Assembly (NCBI GenBank): GCA_913055905.1
Contig: CAJXLB010000004.1
Location: 186,001 to 250,000, forward strand
DNA: 64,000 bases
Reading direction: 5' to 3'
From: an uncultured Winogradskyella sp.
GTDB taxonomy: Bacteria; Bacteroidota; Bacteroidia; Flavobacteriales; Flavobacteriaceae
In this document: in pieces, positions 9,053 to 16,593 of the stretch
Layout: each line of letters starts with the position of its first letter
Position numbering within the stretch: the stretch's first letter is position 1
The notes under the pieces: generated by a model
The model's input: the letters and a program-made list of their open reading frames with translations, nothing else
The model's database searches: none
What the model was told of the DNA's origin: nothing
Program-made: the position numbers and the translations under genes

Positions 9053-9619
9053 TTATGAATTAATCCAATTTTCCAAAATTTGTTTGCCATTGGGTGTTAA
9101 AACCGACTCCGGATGGTACTGTACCCCTTTAACATCGAAGGTCTTATGCCTTAGTGACATAATTTCGCCATTGGAGTCATATGACGTAGCTTCGAGGCAT
9201 TCGGGTAGATTGCTGCTTACTACCCAAGAGTGGTAGCGGCCAACCTCAAAAGTTTTGTCAAGGTTTTTAAATAGTGGATCATCAATTTCGGTTAATGTCA
9301 CCGTCGTGGCAACACCGTGATAGACGGTGTCTAAATTTTCAATGGTACCACCAAATACTTCACCTATAGCTTGCTGTCCCAAGCATACACCTAAGATACT
9401 CTTTGTTGGTGCGTAGGTTTTAATGATGTCTTTAAGTAATCCTGCCTCATCAGGGATTCCAGGTCCTGGTGACAGCAAAATTTTGTCGTATTGAGCCACT
9501 TCGTCTATAGTTAGTTTATCGTTTCGTTTTACAGTGACTTCACATCCTATATCTTCTAGATAATGAACTAAATTATAGGTGAAACTGTCGTAATTATCTA
9601 TTACTAAAACTTTTGTCAT
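9053..9619 (-). CDS. trpG: Anthranilate synthase glutamine amidotransferase subunit
   Basis: 188 residues from ATG 9619, which gives the canonical MTKVLVIDNYDSFTYN start; a TTG eight codons upstream lies inside trpE and is unlikely. Class I glutamine amidotransferase: oxyanion loop LSPGPGIPDEAG, nucleophile Cys in ILGVCLGQQAIGE, and His/Glu in GVQYHPESVLTP. It supplies ammonia to TrpE. Only one base separates the trpE stop from this ATG. A shared role in folate synthesis (PabA) is possible and cannot be excluded. Confidence 0.95.
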   Translation of the reverse strand: MTKVLVIDNYDSFTYNLVHYLEDIGCEVTVKRNDKLTIDEVAQYDKILLSPGPGIPDEAGLLKDIIKTYAPTKSILGVCLGQQAIGEVFGGTIENLDTVYHGVATTVTLTEIDDPLFKNLDKTFEVGRYHSWVVSSNLPECLEATSYDSNGEIMSLRHKTFDVKGVQYHPESVLTPNGKQILENWINS

Positions 9620-9620
9620 A

Positions 9621-11021
9621 TCAAATGTTTTTTGCCTGCTCAATAGCTTTGGTTAGAGCACCTAGTTTATTGTAAACTTCTTGTAATTCATGTTCTGGGC
9701 TAGATTTGGCAACCAAACCAGCGCCTGCTTGCCAGTATAATGTGTGATTCTTGCTTAAGAAGGTCCTTATCATAATGGCATGATTAAAATTGCCGTCAAA
9801 ATCCATAAAACCTATGGCGCCACCATAATAGCCACGACTTGTTTTTTCATATTTTTCAATGAGCTGCATCGCCATGTGTTTAGGTGCACCACTTAAAGTG
9901 CCTGCGGGAAACGTGTCTGCGACAACCTGCATGGTCTCAGTACCTTTATGAATCTTGCCAGTTACTTTGCTCACCAAATGAATAACATGGGAGAAGAACT
10001 GTACTTCGCGATAATTGTCTACAGAAACCTCACGACCATGTCTACTCAGATCATTTCTTGCCAAATCCACAAGCATCACATGTTCACTGTTTTCCTTGTC
10101 ATCGTGGATGAGTTGTTCGGCGAGTTCGGCATCTTTTAAATCATTACCTGTTCGCTTAAACGTACCTGCAATGGGATGAATTTCTGCTTTTCCATCACTT
10201 ACCACCAATTGTGCTTCTGGCGAACTACCAAAAATTTTGAAGTTCCCATAATCAAAATAAAACAAATATGGTGAAGGATTAATGCTTCTTAAGGCCCTAT
10301 ACACATTAAATTCGTCACCACTGAAACTTTGTTTAAATTGTTTGGACAACACCAATTGAAACACATCACCACGTGCACAGTGCTTTTTTGCTAATTCTAC
10401 ATGAGATTTATAGGCCTCATCACTGAGGTTAGACGAAATGTCACTTGTGGTGTCAAAGTTGTACGACGCGTACTGTTTGGTTTGAATAACTTGAAGAACG
10501 TCTTCAATGTTATTCTCGGTATCAAAACAATGGGCAAAGACATAAGCCTCATTTTTAAAGTGGTTTATGGCAATGATGTTTTGATAAACAGCATAATAAA
10601 TATCCGGAATATCAATAGCATCTGGCTTCTTGGAAATGGAAATATCTTCAAAATACCTCACGGCATCATAGGCCGTGTATCCAAAGATTCCGTTGTGAAT
10701 AAACTTGAAGTCTGGATTAGATTCAACCTTAAAACGCTTGGTGAATTTGTGTATTTCCTCAATAACACTAGTGGATGCGGTATGGTTAAGTTTTGTGCTG
10801 CCATCAGGATAGGTTTGCAAAATGGTTTCATTTTCAACCTTTATTGAGGCGATGGGATTACAACAGATATAAGAAAAACTGTTGTCATTGGCGTGATAGT
10901 CACTACTTTCCAACAAAATACTGTTAGGGAATTTATCCCGAAGCTTAAGATATATGCTAACTGGCGTAATGGTGTCTGCCAAGATTTTTTTGTAATGGGT
11001 GTAAAGGCTAAATGTCTTCAT
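9621..11021 (-). CDS. trpE: Anthranilate synthase component I
   Basis: 466 residues. Makes anthranilate from chorismate with ammonia from TrpG. The N-terminal half carries the tryptophan feedback segment LLESSD. The catalytic half has FGSSPEAQL, HPIAGTFKR, DDKENSEHVMLVDLARND and GTLSGAPK. First structural gene of the operon, so both enzyme feedback and transcript attenuation act here: its ATG lies 12 nt after the terminator of the leader region (11034-11066), and the leader peptide is at 11091-11147. Confidence 0.96.
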   Translation of the reverse strand: MKTFSLYTHYKKILADTITPVSIYLKLRDKFPNSILLESSDYHANDNSFSYICCNPIASIKVENETILQTYPDGSTKLNHTASTSVIEEIHKFTKRFKVESNPDFKFIHNGIFGYTAYDAVRYFEDISISKKPDAIDIPDIYYAVYQNIIAINHFKNEAYVFAHCFDTENNIEDVLQVIQTKQYASYNFDTTSDISSNLSDEAYKSHVELAKKHCARGDVFQLVLSKQFKQSFSGDEFNVYRALRSINPSPYLFYFDYGNFKIFGSSPEAQLVVSDGKAEIHPIAGTFKRTGNDLKDAELAEQLIHDDKENSEHVMLVDLARNDLSRHGREVSVDNYREVQFFSHVIHLVSKVTGKIHKGTETMQVVADTFPAGTLSGAPKHMAMQLIEKYEKTSRGYYGGAIGFMDFDGNFNHAIMIRTFLSKNHTLYWQAGAGLVAKSSPEHELQEVYNKLGALTKAIEQAKNI

Positions 11022-11033
11022 CTACATTCAATT

Positions 11034-11066
11034 AAAAAAGGCTTGTCGTGAATGACAAGCCTTTTT
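11034..11066 (-). terminator. trp attenuator terminator hairpin
   Basis: On the minus strand GGCTTGTC and GACAAGCC form a perfect 8-bp stem with a 6-nt loop, extended by an A5/T5 helix and followed by six T: an intrinsic terminator placed between the leader peptide and trpE. A competing partner for its 5' arm is CAAACCTT at 11081-11088, which can pair with AAGGCTTG (11056-11063) with one mismatch. That segment starts 2 nt after the leader stop codon, so a ribosome at the stop would mask it. A ribosome stalled at the Trp codons would leave it free as an antiterminator. Confidence 0.88.
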
Positions 11067-11090
11067 CTATGTTATAATACAAGGTTTGGT

Positions 11091-11147
11091 TCACGAATTT
11101 TCTGTTGTGAAGTACCACCACCAAGTATGTTGATTGTTTAATTTCAT
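11091..11147 (-). CDS. trpL: trp operon leader peptide (attenuator peptide)
   Basis: An 18-codon frame, ATG 11147 to TGA 11091, encoding MKLNNQHTWWWYFTTENS with three consecutive TGG codons at 11115-11123 followed by Tyr and Phe codons. Trp-codon runs in a short frame just upstream of a terminator and trpE are the hallmark of ribosome-mediated attenuation. The promoter at 11157-11187 would start the transcript only a few bases before this ATG, so the peptide is nearly leaderless. The gene name is used by analogy with enterobacterial trpL. Confidence 0.85.
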   Translation of the reverse strand: MKLNNQHTWWWYFTTENS

Positions 11148-11156
11148 TTTGCAGGT

Positions 11157-11187
11157 CAAATATAAAAAGCAAAATAATGATATCAAA
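11157..11187 (-). promoter_or_regulatory. trp operon promoter (Bacteroidota type)
   Basis: On the minus strand a TTTG element (11184-11187) is followed after exactly 19 nt by TATATTTG (11157-11164). This matches the known Bacteroidota housekeeping consensus TTTG-N(about 19)-TAnnTTTG perfectly. Transcription should start at about 11150-11153, between the upstream yceI terminator and the leader peptide. Confidence 0.8.
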
Positions 11188-11194
11188 CAATTTT

Positions 11195-11224
11195 AAAAAA
11201 AGATTCCTGCGCAACGCAGGAATC
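11195..11224 (-). terminator. Terminator of marR-yceI
   Basis: Perfect 10-bp stem GATTCCTGCG/CGCAGGAATC with a 3-nt loop (11202-11224), then seven T on the minus strand. Ends the yceI transcript and isolates it from the trp promoter, which begins 8 bp further on. Confidence 0.9.
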
Positions 11225-11261
11225 TAGATTTAAACGATGCTATTAATCCGTTCTAAGGGAA

Positions 11262-11831
11262 TTAAAACTTAAGGGTTACGTTTAAATCAAATTCATCATA
11301 GATGGCTTTGTCCTTTAAATTGTCAAAGAAACTTGCTGAGCCATATTTAATGTCAAATTTCGTTCTGTCAATTTTTAAGAATGCGGTAGCAGAATTCTCC
11401 ATAACATACATGGTAAATTCAACCGGTTGGGTTATTTTTTTGATGGTTAAATCTGCTTTAACATTGTATTTTCCATTAGAACCTTTAGCGTCCTTAATCT
11501 CCAATGAAGCTGTTGGGTGCGCCTCAACACCGAAAAAGTCTGCTGATTTTAAGTGGCCATCAAGTTTTCCTTTGTACTCACCTTCTAAATCGGTAGTATT
11601 TATGGTAGTCATATCCATAATAAAAGACCCTCCAATTAGGTTTGCTCCATCAAATTGAAGTACTCCGCTTTTAAGGTTGATAGTTCCTTCATGTTCACCC
11701 GTAACTTTGTAACCTTTCCAAGTTACTTTACTTTCTTTAACGTTTACAGTTTTGTCATTAAGTCCTGTAAATGATAAAAACGTAAGGGCCAATGCAAATA
11801 GGGTAGTTGTTTTTAAGTGTTTGGTTTTCAT
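11262..11831 (-). CDS. YceI-family periplasmic lipid-binding protein
   Basis: 189 residues with a signal peptide (hydrophobic residues about 10-22). The YceI lipocalin-like fold is seen in KVTWKGYKVTGEHEGTINL, GGSFIMDMTTI, LDGHLKSADFFGVEAHP and the terminal KIDRTKFDIKYGS. Family members bind polyisoprenoid or other long hydrophobic molecules in the periplasm. It follows a marR gene by 5 bp and is very likely controlled by that regulator. This marR-yceI pairing recurs in flavobacteria as I remember it. Confidence 0.9.
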   Translation of the reverse strand: MKTKHLKTTTLFALALTFLSFTGLNDKTVNVKESKVTWKGYKVTGEHEGTINLKSGVLQFDGANLIGGSFIMDMTTINTTDLEGEYKGKLDGHLKSADFFGVEAHPTASLEIKDAKGSNGKYNVKADLTIKKITQPVEFTMYVMENSATAFLKIDRTKFDIKYGSASFFDNLKDKAIYDEFDLNVTLKF

Positions 11832-11836
11832 AATTT

Positions 11837-12292
11837 TTAATTTCTGAGTTTTATTAATAGTTTATTGAGTTGTTCGAGTTCTGTTGTAGTGAGATTTTGC
11901 GTTAATTCGTTCTCTTTGGAAGCAATTAAAGGACTTATGTCTTCCAATGTTTTGCTTCCTTTTGCTGTGATTACAATTTCCACTTTACGTCTATTGGTAG
12001 GGCAAATATTTCGCTGTACAAATCCTTTTTTAATGAGTTTGTCAACCAACCGCGTGGTATTGCTCATTTTGGTTACCATACGCTCTTGTATGTCTTTCAA
12101 ATTAATTGGAGTGCCGTGCTGCCCTTTTAAGATACGTAAGACGTTAAATTGCTCTAAGGATAAATCGTAAGGTTTAAGGCATAAGAGCAATTCGTCTTTC
12201 ATCCAATTGTTGGTGAAAAAAACATTAATGACCGAAGCCCTTGATAAAGGGATATCAGCCTCTGTTTTTAATAGTTGTTTTAATTCTTTCAC
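11837..12292 (-). CDS. MarR-family transcriptional regulator
   Basis: 151 residues from GTG 12292. An in-frame TTG at 12313 would add seven residues but lies inside the palindromic operator, so GTG is preferred. The winged-helix MarR core is clear: LEQFNVLRILKGQHG, INLKDIQERMVTKMSNTTRLVDKLIKKG as recognition region, then wing QRNICPTNRRKVEIVITAKG. No ligand-sensing Cys pair is obvious. It forms an operon with yceI, and a perfect palindrome just upstream suggests autoregulation. Confidence 0.92.
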   Translation of the reverse strand: MKELKQLLKTEADIPLSRASVINVFFTNNWMKDELLLCLKPYDLSLEQFNVLRILKGQHGTPINLKDIQERMVTKMSNTTRLVDKLIKKGFVQRNICPTNRRKVEIVITAKGSKTLEDISPLIASKENELTQNLTTTELEQLNKLLIKLRN

Positions 12293-12301
12293 ATACAACA
12301 A

Positions 12302-12313
12302 TTGTATATACAA
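12302..12313. promoter_or_regulatory. Putative MarR operator
   Basis: TTGTATATACAA is a perfect 12-bp palindrome, flanked by further partial symmetry (ACAA / ATGT), 10 bp upstream of the marR start. MarR dimers typically bind such 12-20 bp palindromes over their own promoter. The assignment is by position and symmetry only. Confidence 0.5.
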
Positions 12314-12394
12314 ATGTATTCGTTTAATTTAGTCTTGAAATTAATGTTTTGTTAAAATTTGAGTAGGCAAGAAGTCGATTAATAATTTTAAGAT

Positions 12395-12922
12395 ATGAAA
12401 TATGTCTTATCACTGTTAGTGCTTTTGTTTTTGGGTTGCAAGGAGCAACCGTCAAAACCAGGGGCTAATGCGTTGACCAAGTCCAATACGGAGCGTTTAG
12501 ACGGTTTAACCATTGTAGATTATGACGGTCTAAAGCCATATTTACATATAGATGATGAAAAATTACATGTTGTAAATTTTTGGGCCACGTGGTGTGCTCC
12601 ATGTGTTAAAGAGCTCCCATATTTTGAAGCCTTGTCACAAACCTATGGAAGTGATTCCATTGACGTTCTTTTGGTCAGTTTGGATTTTCCGAATAAATAC
12701 GAAACCAATCTGTTGCCGTTTATAGAAAAAAATAAGCTAAAGTCTGCCGTTATTGCGTTAGATGACACCGACCAAAATCGTTGGATACCAGCTATAAACG
12801 AAAATTGGTCTGGTGCCATACCAGCGACCTTAATCTATAAAGGGGAAAAACGAAAATTCTACGAGCAATCTTTTACCGAAGAGGAATTAAATAAAGAAAT
12901 TGAGCAATTTTTAAACAAATGA
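12395..12922 (+). CDS. TlpA-like thioredoxin lipoprotein
   Basis: 175 residues. Lipoprotein signal with Cys near residue 15 (LLFLGCKE), then a thioredoxin-fold domain with the CXXC site in VNFWATWCAPCVKELPYFEAL and the cis-Pro loop GAIPATLIYKG. Probably anchored in a membrane facing the periplasm and acting as a disulfide reductase/oxidase. First gene of a plus-strand cluster of thiol and sulfur proteins. Its stop overlaps the next start by 4 nt (ATGA). Confidence 0.88.
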   Translation: MKYVLSLLVLLFLGCKEQPSKPGANALTKSNTERLDGLTIVDYDGLKPYLHIDDEKLHVVNFWATWCAPCVKELPYFEALSQTYGSDSIDVLLVSLDFPNKYETNLLPFIEKNKLKSAVIALDDTDQNRWIPAINENWSGAIPATLIYKGEKRKFYEQSFTEEELNKEIEQFLNK

Positions 12923-13542
12923 ATATGAAAACACTAAAATTACTATCGCTATTAAGTTTTGCATTTTTACTTACGGCATTTTCGAGCCAACCTATTTCCG
13001 AAGGGTATAAAGTTGGAGACATTGCCACAGATTTTAGCCTAGAGAATATTGACGGTAAAATGGTTTCTCTTTCAGATTACAAAGATGCCAAGGGATTCAT
13101 TGTCATTTTTACATGTAACACCTGTCCTTACGCTGTGGCTTATGAAGACAGAATTATAGCCTTGGATAAAAAGTATGCTTCTAAAGGCTACCCAGTTATT
13201 GCCATTATGCCAAATGATCCAGAAGTTCAGCCAGGAGATAGTATGGAAGCCATGAAAACTAGGGCCAAGGCCAAAGGATTTACATTTCCTTACCTCATGG
13301 ATGAAGGCCAAAACATCTATCCGCAATACGGAGCAACCAAAACACCTCACGTGTATCTTCTGCAAAAGACTAAAAAGGGTAACGAAGTTAAATACATAGG
13401 AGCCATAGACGATAATTATAAGGACGCAAATGCAGTGACAGAGCGATATGTTGAAAACGCAGTAGATGCGCTACTTAACGGCAAGGAGATAGAGACTACC
13501 GAAACAAGAGCTATTGGTTGTACTATCAAGGTAAAGCGTTGA
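12919..13542 (+). CDS. Exported redoxin (AhpC/TSA-fold) protein
   Basis: 207 residues; an ATG two codons later is an equally good start. Signal peptide about residues 3-25, then a peroxiredoxin-like domain: GDIATDFSLENIDGKMVSLSDY, active region VIFTCNTCPYAVAYEDR and TPHVYLLQ. The site is CNTCPYA, a CXXC variant typical of thioredoxin-family redoxins of Bacteroidota rather than the PxxxTxxC of true peroxiredoxins. Coupled to the TlpA-like gene. A terminator follows. Electrons probably come from the DsbD encoded downstream. Confidence 0.85.
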   Translation: MNMKTLKLLSLLSFAFLLTAFSSQPISEGYKVGDIATDFSLENIDGKMVSLSDYKDAKGFIVIFTCNTCPYAVAYEDRIIALDKKYASKGYPVIAIMPNDPEVQPGDSMEAMKTRAKAKGFTFPYLMDEGQNIYPQYGATKTPHVYLLQKTKKGNEVKYIGAIDDNYKDANAVTERYVENAVDALLNGKEIETTETRAIGCTIKVKR

Positions 13543-13585
13543 TTTAATCGTCATCTTTCACGAAGCAGGTACGCCTTAAACGTTA

Positions 13586-13612
13586 AACCGAAGCAGACAC
13601 TTCGGTTTTTTT
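13586..13612 (+). terminator. Terminator after the redoxin gene
   Basis: AACCGAAG/CTTCGGTT stem of 8 bp with a 6-nt loop and a T-run of about seven. Ends the two-gene tlpA-redoxin transcript. Confidence 0.85.
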
Positions 13613-13662
13613 ATATCTATTTTATTAAGAAATGTTAATTTTGTTGAACTAAAAATTTTGAA

Positions 13663-13983
13663 ATGGCTGATTTAACTCAAAATGATTGGACAGAGCAGTT
13701 AGAACAGGATGATAATGCTATTGTTTTAGATGTGAGGACAGCAGAAGAAGTTGAAATGGGCATAATTCCAAATGCGATTCATATAGACATTTACAAAGGT
13801 CAGGGATTTATTGACGAAATAAACAAACTTGATAAATCCAAAAACTACTATGTTTATTGTAAAGCCGGCGGAAGAAGTGGCCAAGCCTGTGCAATAATGA
13901 ATCAATTAGGATTTAAAAATGCGTTTAATCTAATAGGTGGCTTCACACAATGGCAGGGTGAGGTTGCCGATTTAAAAAAATAA
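13663..13983 (+). CDS. Cytoplasmic rhodanese-domain protein
   Basis: 106 residues, a single rhodanese domain with no signal. The persulfide-forming Cys lies in YCKAGGRSG, preceded by VLDVRTAEEVEMGIIPNA and followed by NLIGGFTQWQG. Such one-domain proteins transfer sulfane sulfur or bind thiols in the cytoplasm. Six bases separate it from the next gene, a second rhodanese with a lipoprotein signal, so the pair forms an inside/outside set. Confidence 0.9.
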   Translation: MADLTQNDWTEQLEQDDNAIVLDVRTAEEVEMGIIPNAIHIDIYKGQGFIDEINKLDKSKNYYVYCKAGGRSGQACAIMNQLGFKNAFNLIGGFTQWQGEVADLKK

Positions 13984-13989
13984 ATCAAT

Positions 13990-14397
13990 ATGAAAAAAAT
14001 GAAATCAATGATGCTCTATTTACTGCTATTTGTGGCATTGGTGGGCTGTAAAGAAAAAGAACCGGTAGAAGGTATACAACTAGTTACCGCTGAAGAGATG
14101 CAAACTATATTGGAGTTGGAGGATGTACAGTTGATAGATGTTCGTACACCACAGGAATATGATGAAATTCGTATCGCTAACGCTCAGAATATAGATTTTA
14201 TGTCGCCAACGTTCGATGAAGATATCGCTAAGTTAGACAAGACCAAACCCGTAATTTTGTACTGTAAGTCGGGCAGACGAAGTGCCAAATGTGCAGAAAA
14301 AATGAAAAAAGCTGGGTTTGAGAAAATCTATGATTTAGAAGGTGGTATATCTAAATGGAAACACAGCGACAAACTAGATATAGAGGTGAAATCTTAA
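13990..14397 (+). CDS. Rhodanese-domain lipoprotein
   Basis: 135 residues. Lipoprotein signal (LLLFVALVGCKEK) with Cys near 20, then a rhodanese domain: LIDVRTPQEYDEIRI, active-site loop YCKSGRRSAKCAEKM with the catalytic Cys, and LEGGISKWK. Periplasm-facing counterpart of the preceding cytoplasmic rhodanese, and presumably co-transcribed with it. A second Cys in the loop (AKC) could form a disulfide with the active Cys. Followed by a strong terminator. Confidence 0.88.
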   Translation: MKKMKSMMLYLLLFVALVGCKEKEPVEGIQLVTAEEMQTILELEDVQLIDVRTPQEYDEIRIANAQNIDFMSPTFDEDIAKLDKTKPVILYCKSGRRSAKCAEKMKKAGFEKIYDLEGGISKWKHSDKLDIEVKS

Positions 14398-14403
14398 AAC
14401 CGT

Positions 14404-14427
14404 AACCGAGAGCTATCTCGGTTTTTT
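14404..14427 (+). terminator. Terminator after the rhodanese pair
   Basis: AACCGAGA/TCTCGGTT 8-bp stem with GCTA loop and a T-run of six. Confidence 0.9.
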
Positions 14428-14530
14428 GTTCCGTCAAAGTTTTTGGTATTCTTAAGGTTATTATAAATAGAACCTTTGATGGTTAAAGCTAAAGCATCAA
14501 GGCTTACATTTGCGATATACTTAATATGTT

Positions 14531-16504
14531 ATGGATTTAAAACATAGACTGCTTACTGGCATTTTTGCCTTTTTATTTTCATTAGTTTCCTTTTCTCAGA
14601 TTTTAGAGCCCGTAACTTGGAAGCACAGCATTGAACAAATCTCTGACAAGGATTATGAGATTACCTTCACTGCTTCAATAGATGATGGTTGGTATGTTTA
14701 TTCCCAGGAGGAACCGGACGGTATAGGTCCAATACCAACCTTATTCACCTTCAATAATCAGGAAGGCAACTATAAGTTGCAAGGTGAAACATCTGAGCCA
14801 AAAGTAGAACCTAAGTTTGATAAGGTATTTGAGCTTGACCTTAAAAAGTTTCAGGGTGAAGCAGACTTCAAGCAAAGGATTACCGTGCTGAATCCAGATT
14901 TAAATCTTATCGAAGTTATCGTAGATTATCAGACCTGTAATGACGAAAAGTGTATTCCAGGGGACTTTACTTTTAGAATTACTTTAGATGGTTCTGAGGT
15001 AGAGGTTGCAGAAGCTACAGTAGATGAGAGAAGTGAGCGTATGTCTAAGGCCTTGGAATTAAATATTAAGGGCTTGGATAAGTACCAGGCTAAAACAGAA
15101 GAAGAACAATCCTACTTCAGTATTTTTCTTTTGGGATTTTTAGGTGGGCTTATAGCACTGTTGACACCCTGTGTTTTTCCAATGATACCTTTAACGGTGT
15201 CGTTCTTTACAAAAAGCAGTGGCGATTCCAATAAAGGCCTTGTAAATTCCTTGTTATATGGCTTTTTCATATTCCTTATTTATGTCTTGTTAAGCCTGCC
15301 TTTCCACGTTTTGGATTCACTAGACCCAGGTATACTTAATAATATCTCCACTAATGTTACTCTTAATATTATTTTCTTTATCATTTTCATAGTATTTGCG
15401 TTTTCGTTTTTTGGCTATTACGAATTAACCTTGCCACAATCCTGGAGTGCTGCTATGGATAGTAAAGCCAATAAGATAGGCGGTTTTATTGGAATTTTCT
15501 TTATGGCCTTAACGTTGGCTATAGTCTCCTTTTCGTGTACGGGTCCTATTTTGGGAACTTTACTCGGCAGTTCTTTAACTGCAGATGGTGGTGCCATGCA
15601 ATTATCCATGGGTATGAGTGGTTTTGGTCTTGCTCTTGCACTGCCTTTTAGTCTTTTTGCCATGTTCCCTAAATGGTTAAACTCTTTGCCAAAATCAGGT
15701 GGTTGGCTTAATACGGTAAAGGTTGTTCTTGGATTTATTGAATTAGCGCTAGCCTTAAAATTTTTATCCAATGCCGATCTCGTAGAACATTGGGGCTTAC
15801 TAAAGCGTGAGGTGTTCATTGGTCTTTGGATTGTAATTACCATTGGCTTGGTACTCTATCTATTTGGAAAAATAAAATTCCCACATGATGGCCCAATTGG
15901 TAAATTGAGTAAATATAGAATAACAACAGCATTGTTATTCCTAGCCTTTGCTATTTACCTTATTCCAGGTTTAACCAATACCAAACATGCCAATTTGAAG
16001 CTGTTGAGCGGTTTTCCGCCACCATTATTTTATAGTTTGTACGATAAAAGTTCAGATTGTCCATTAGATTTAAATTGTTACAAAGACCTAGAGTTAGGTT
16101 TAGCACAAGCAAAACAACAGGACAAACCCATCTTATTGGACTTTACAGGGTGGGCTTGTGTCAATTGCCGTAAAATGGAAGAGCAGGTTTGGAGTACAAC
16201 AGACGTATATGAGATGTTGAGCGAAAACTATGTTATAATTTCCTTATATGTAGATGACAAGAAATTGTTGCCCGAAGAAGAACAGTTTCAATATTTGAGA
16301 CCCAATGGAACGGTAAAGGACATTGAAACCATAGGCGATAAATGGGCTACGCTGCAAACCATTAATTTTAAAAACAATTCACAACCTTATTATGTGTTAA
16401 TGGATTATAATTTAGAACTGCTCAATGTCACTAATGCCTATGAGCCAAATCCAGATGACTTTTATGAGTGGTTGAAAACAGGATTGGAAAACTACAATAA
16501 ATAG
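14531..16504 (+). CDS. dsbD: Thiol:disulfide interchange protein DsbD
   Basis: 657 residues with all three DsbD parts. After a signal peptide (1-22), the N-terminal immunoglobulin-like domain carries CNDEKCIPG with its redox Cys pair. The middle (about 195-490) has eight or so membrane helices, with GGLIALLTPCVFPMIPL and VSFSCTGPILG as the two transmembrane Cys. The C-terminal thioredoxin domain has DFTGWACVNCRKMEE. It moves electrons from cytoplasmic thioredoxin to periplasmic partners. Located directly after redoxin and rhodanese genes that are plausible partners. Confidence 0.95.
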   Translation: MDLKHRLLTGIFAFLFSLVSFSQILEPVTWKHSIEQISDKDYEITFTASIDDGWYVYSQEEPDGIGPIPTLFTFNNQEGNYKLQGETSEPKVEPKFDKVFELDLKKFQGEADFKQRITVLNPDLNLIEVIVDYQTCNDEKCIPGDFTFRITLDGSEVEVAEATVDERSERMSKALELNIKGLDKYQAKTEEEQSYFSIFLLGFLGGLIALLTPCVFPMIPLTVSFFTKSSGDSNKGLVNSLLYGFFIFLIYVLLSLPFHVLDSLDPGILNNISTNVTLNIIFFIIFIVFAFSFFGYYELTLPQSWSAAMDSKANKIGGFIGIFFMALTLAIVSFSCTGPILGTLLGSSLTADGGAMQLSMGMSGFGLALALPFSLFAMFPKWLNSLPKSGGWLNTVKVVLGFIELALALKFLSNADLVEHWGLLKREVFIGLWIVITIGLVLYLFGKIKFPHDGPIGKLSKYRITTALLFLAFAIYLIPGLTNTKHANLKLLSGFPPPLFYSLYDKSSDCPLDLNCYKDLELGLAQAKQQDKPILLDFTGWACVNCRKMEEQVWSTTDVYEMLSENYVIISLYVDDKKLLPEEEQFQYLRPNGTVKDIETIGDKWATLQTINFKNNSQPYYVLMDYNLELLNVTNAYEPNPDDFYEWLKTGLENYNK

Positions 16505-16539
16505 CATTATCAATTGGGCAAATTGAATGATTAGACAGC

Positions 16540-16559
16540 TGAACAATTCAGTTTGTTCA
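16540..16559. repeat. Inverted repeat between convergent genes
   Basis: TGAACAA/TTGTTCA, 7-bp perfect stem with a 6-nt loop, midway between the dsbD stop and the DUF3299 stop. No T-run on either side, so it is a weak terminator candidate at best. Confidence 0.35.
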
Positions 16560-16593
16560 TTGCATTACGAGTGTATATAGGCTAGCGAATTTG

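Noticed and set aside
11073..11088. A 16-bp sequence (TATAATACAAGGTTTG) repeated exactly at 41301-41316, both times beside a terminator.
   Set aside because: In 64 kb of AT-rich DNA about one such 16-bp pair is expected by chance, and the second copy has no partner for an antiterminator pairing.
11032..11214. A 60-codon minus-strand frame across the trp leader region.
   Set aside because: It overlaps the yceI terminator, promoter and attenuator in another frame than the Trp-rich leader; its translation has no protein-like features.
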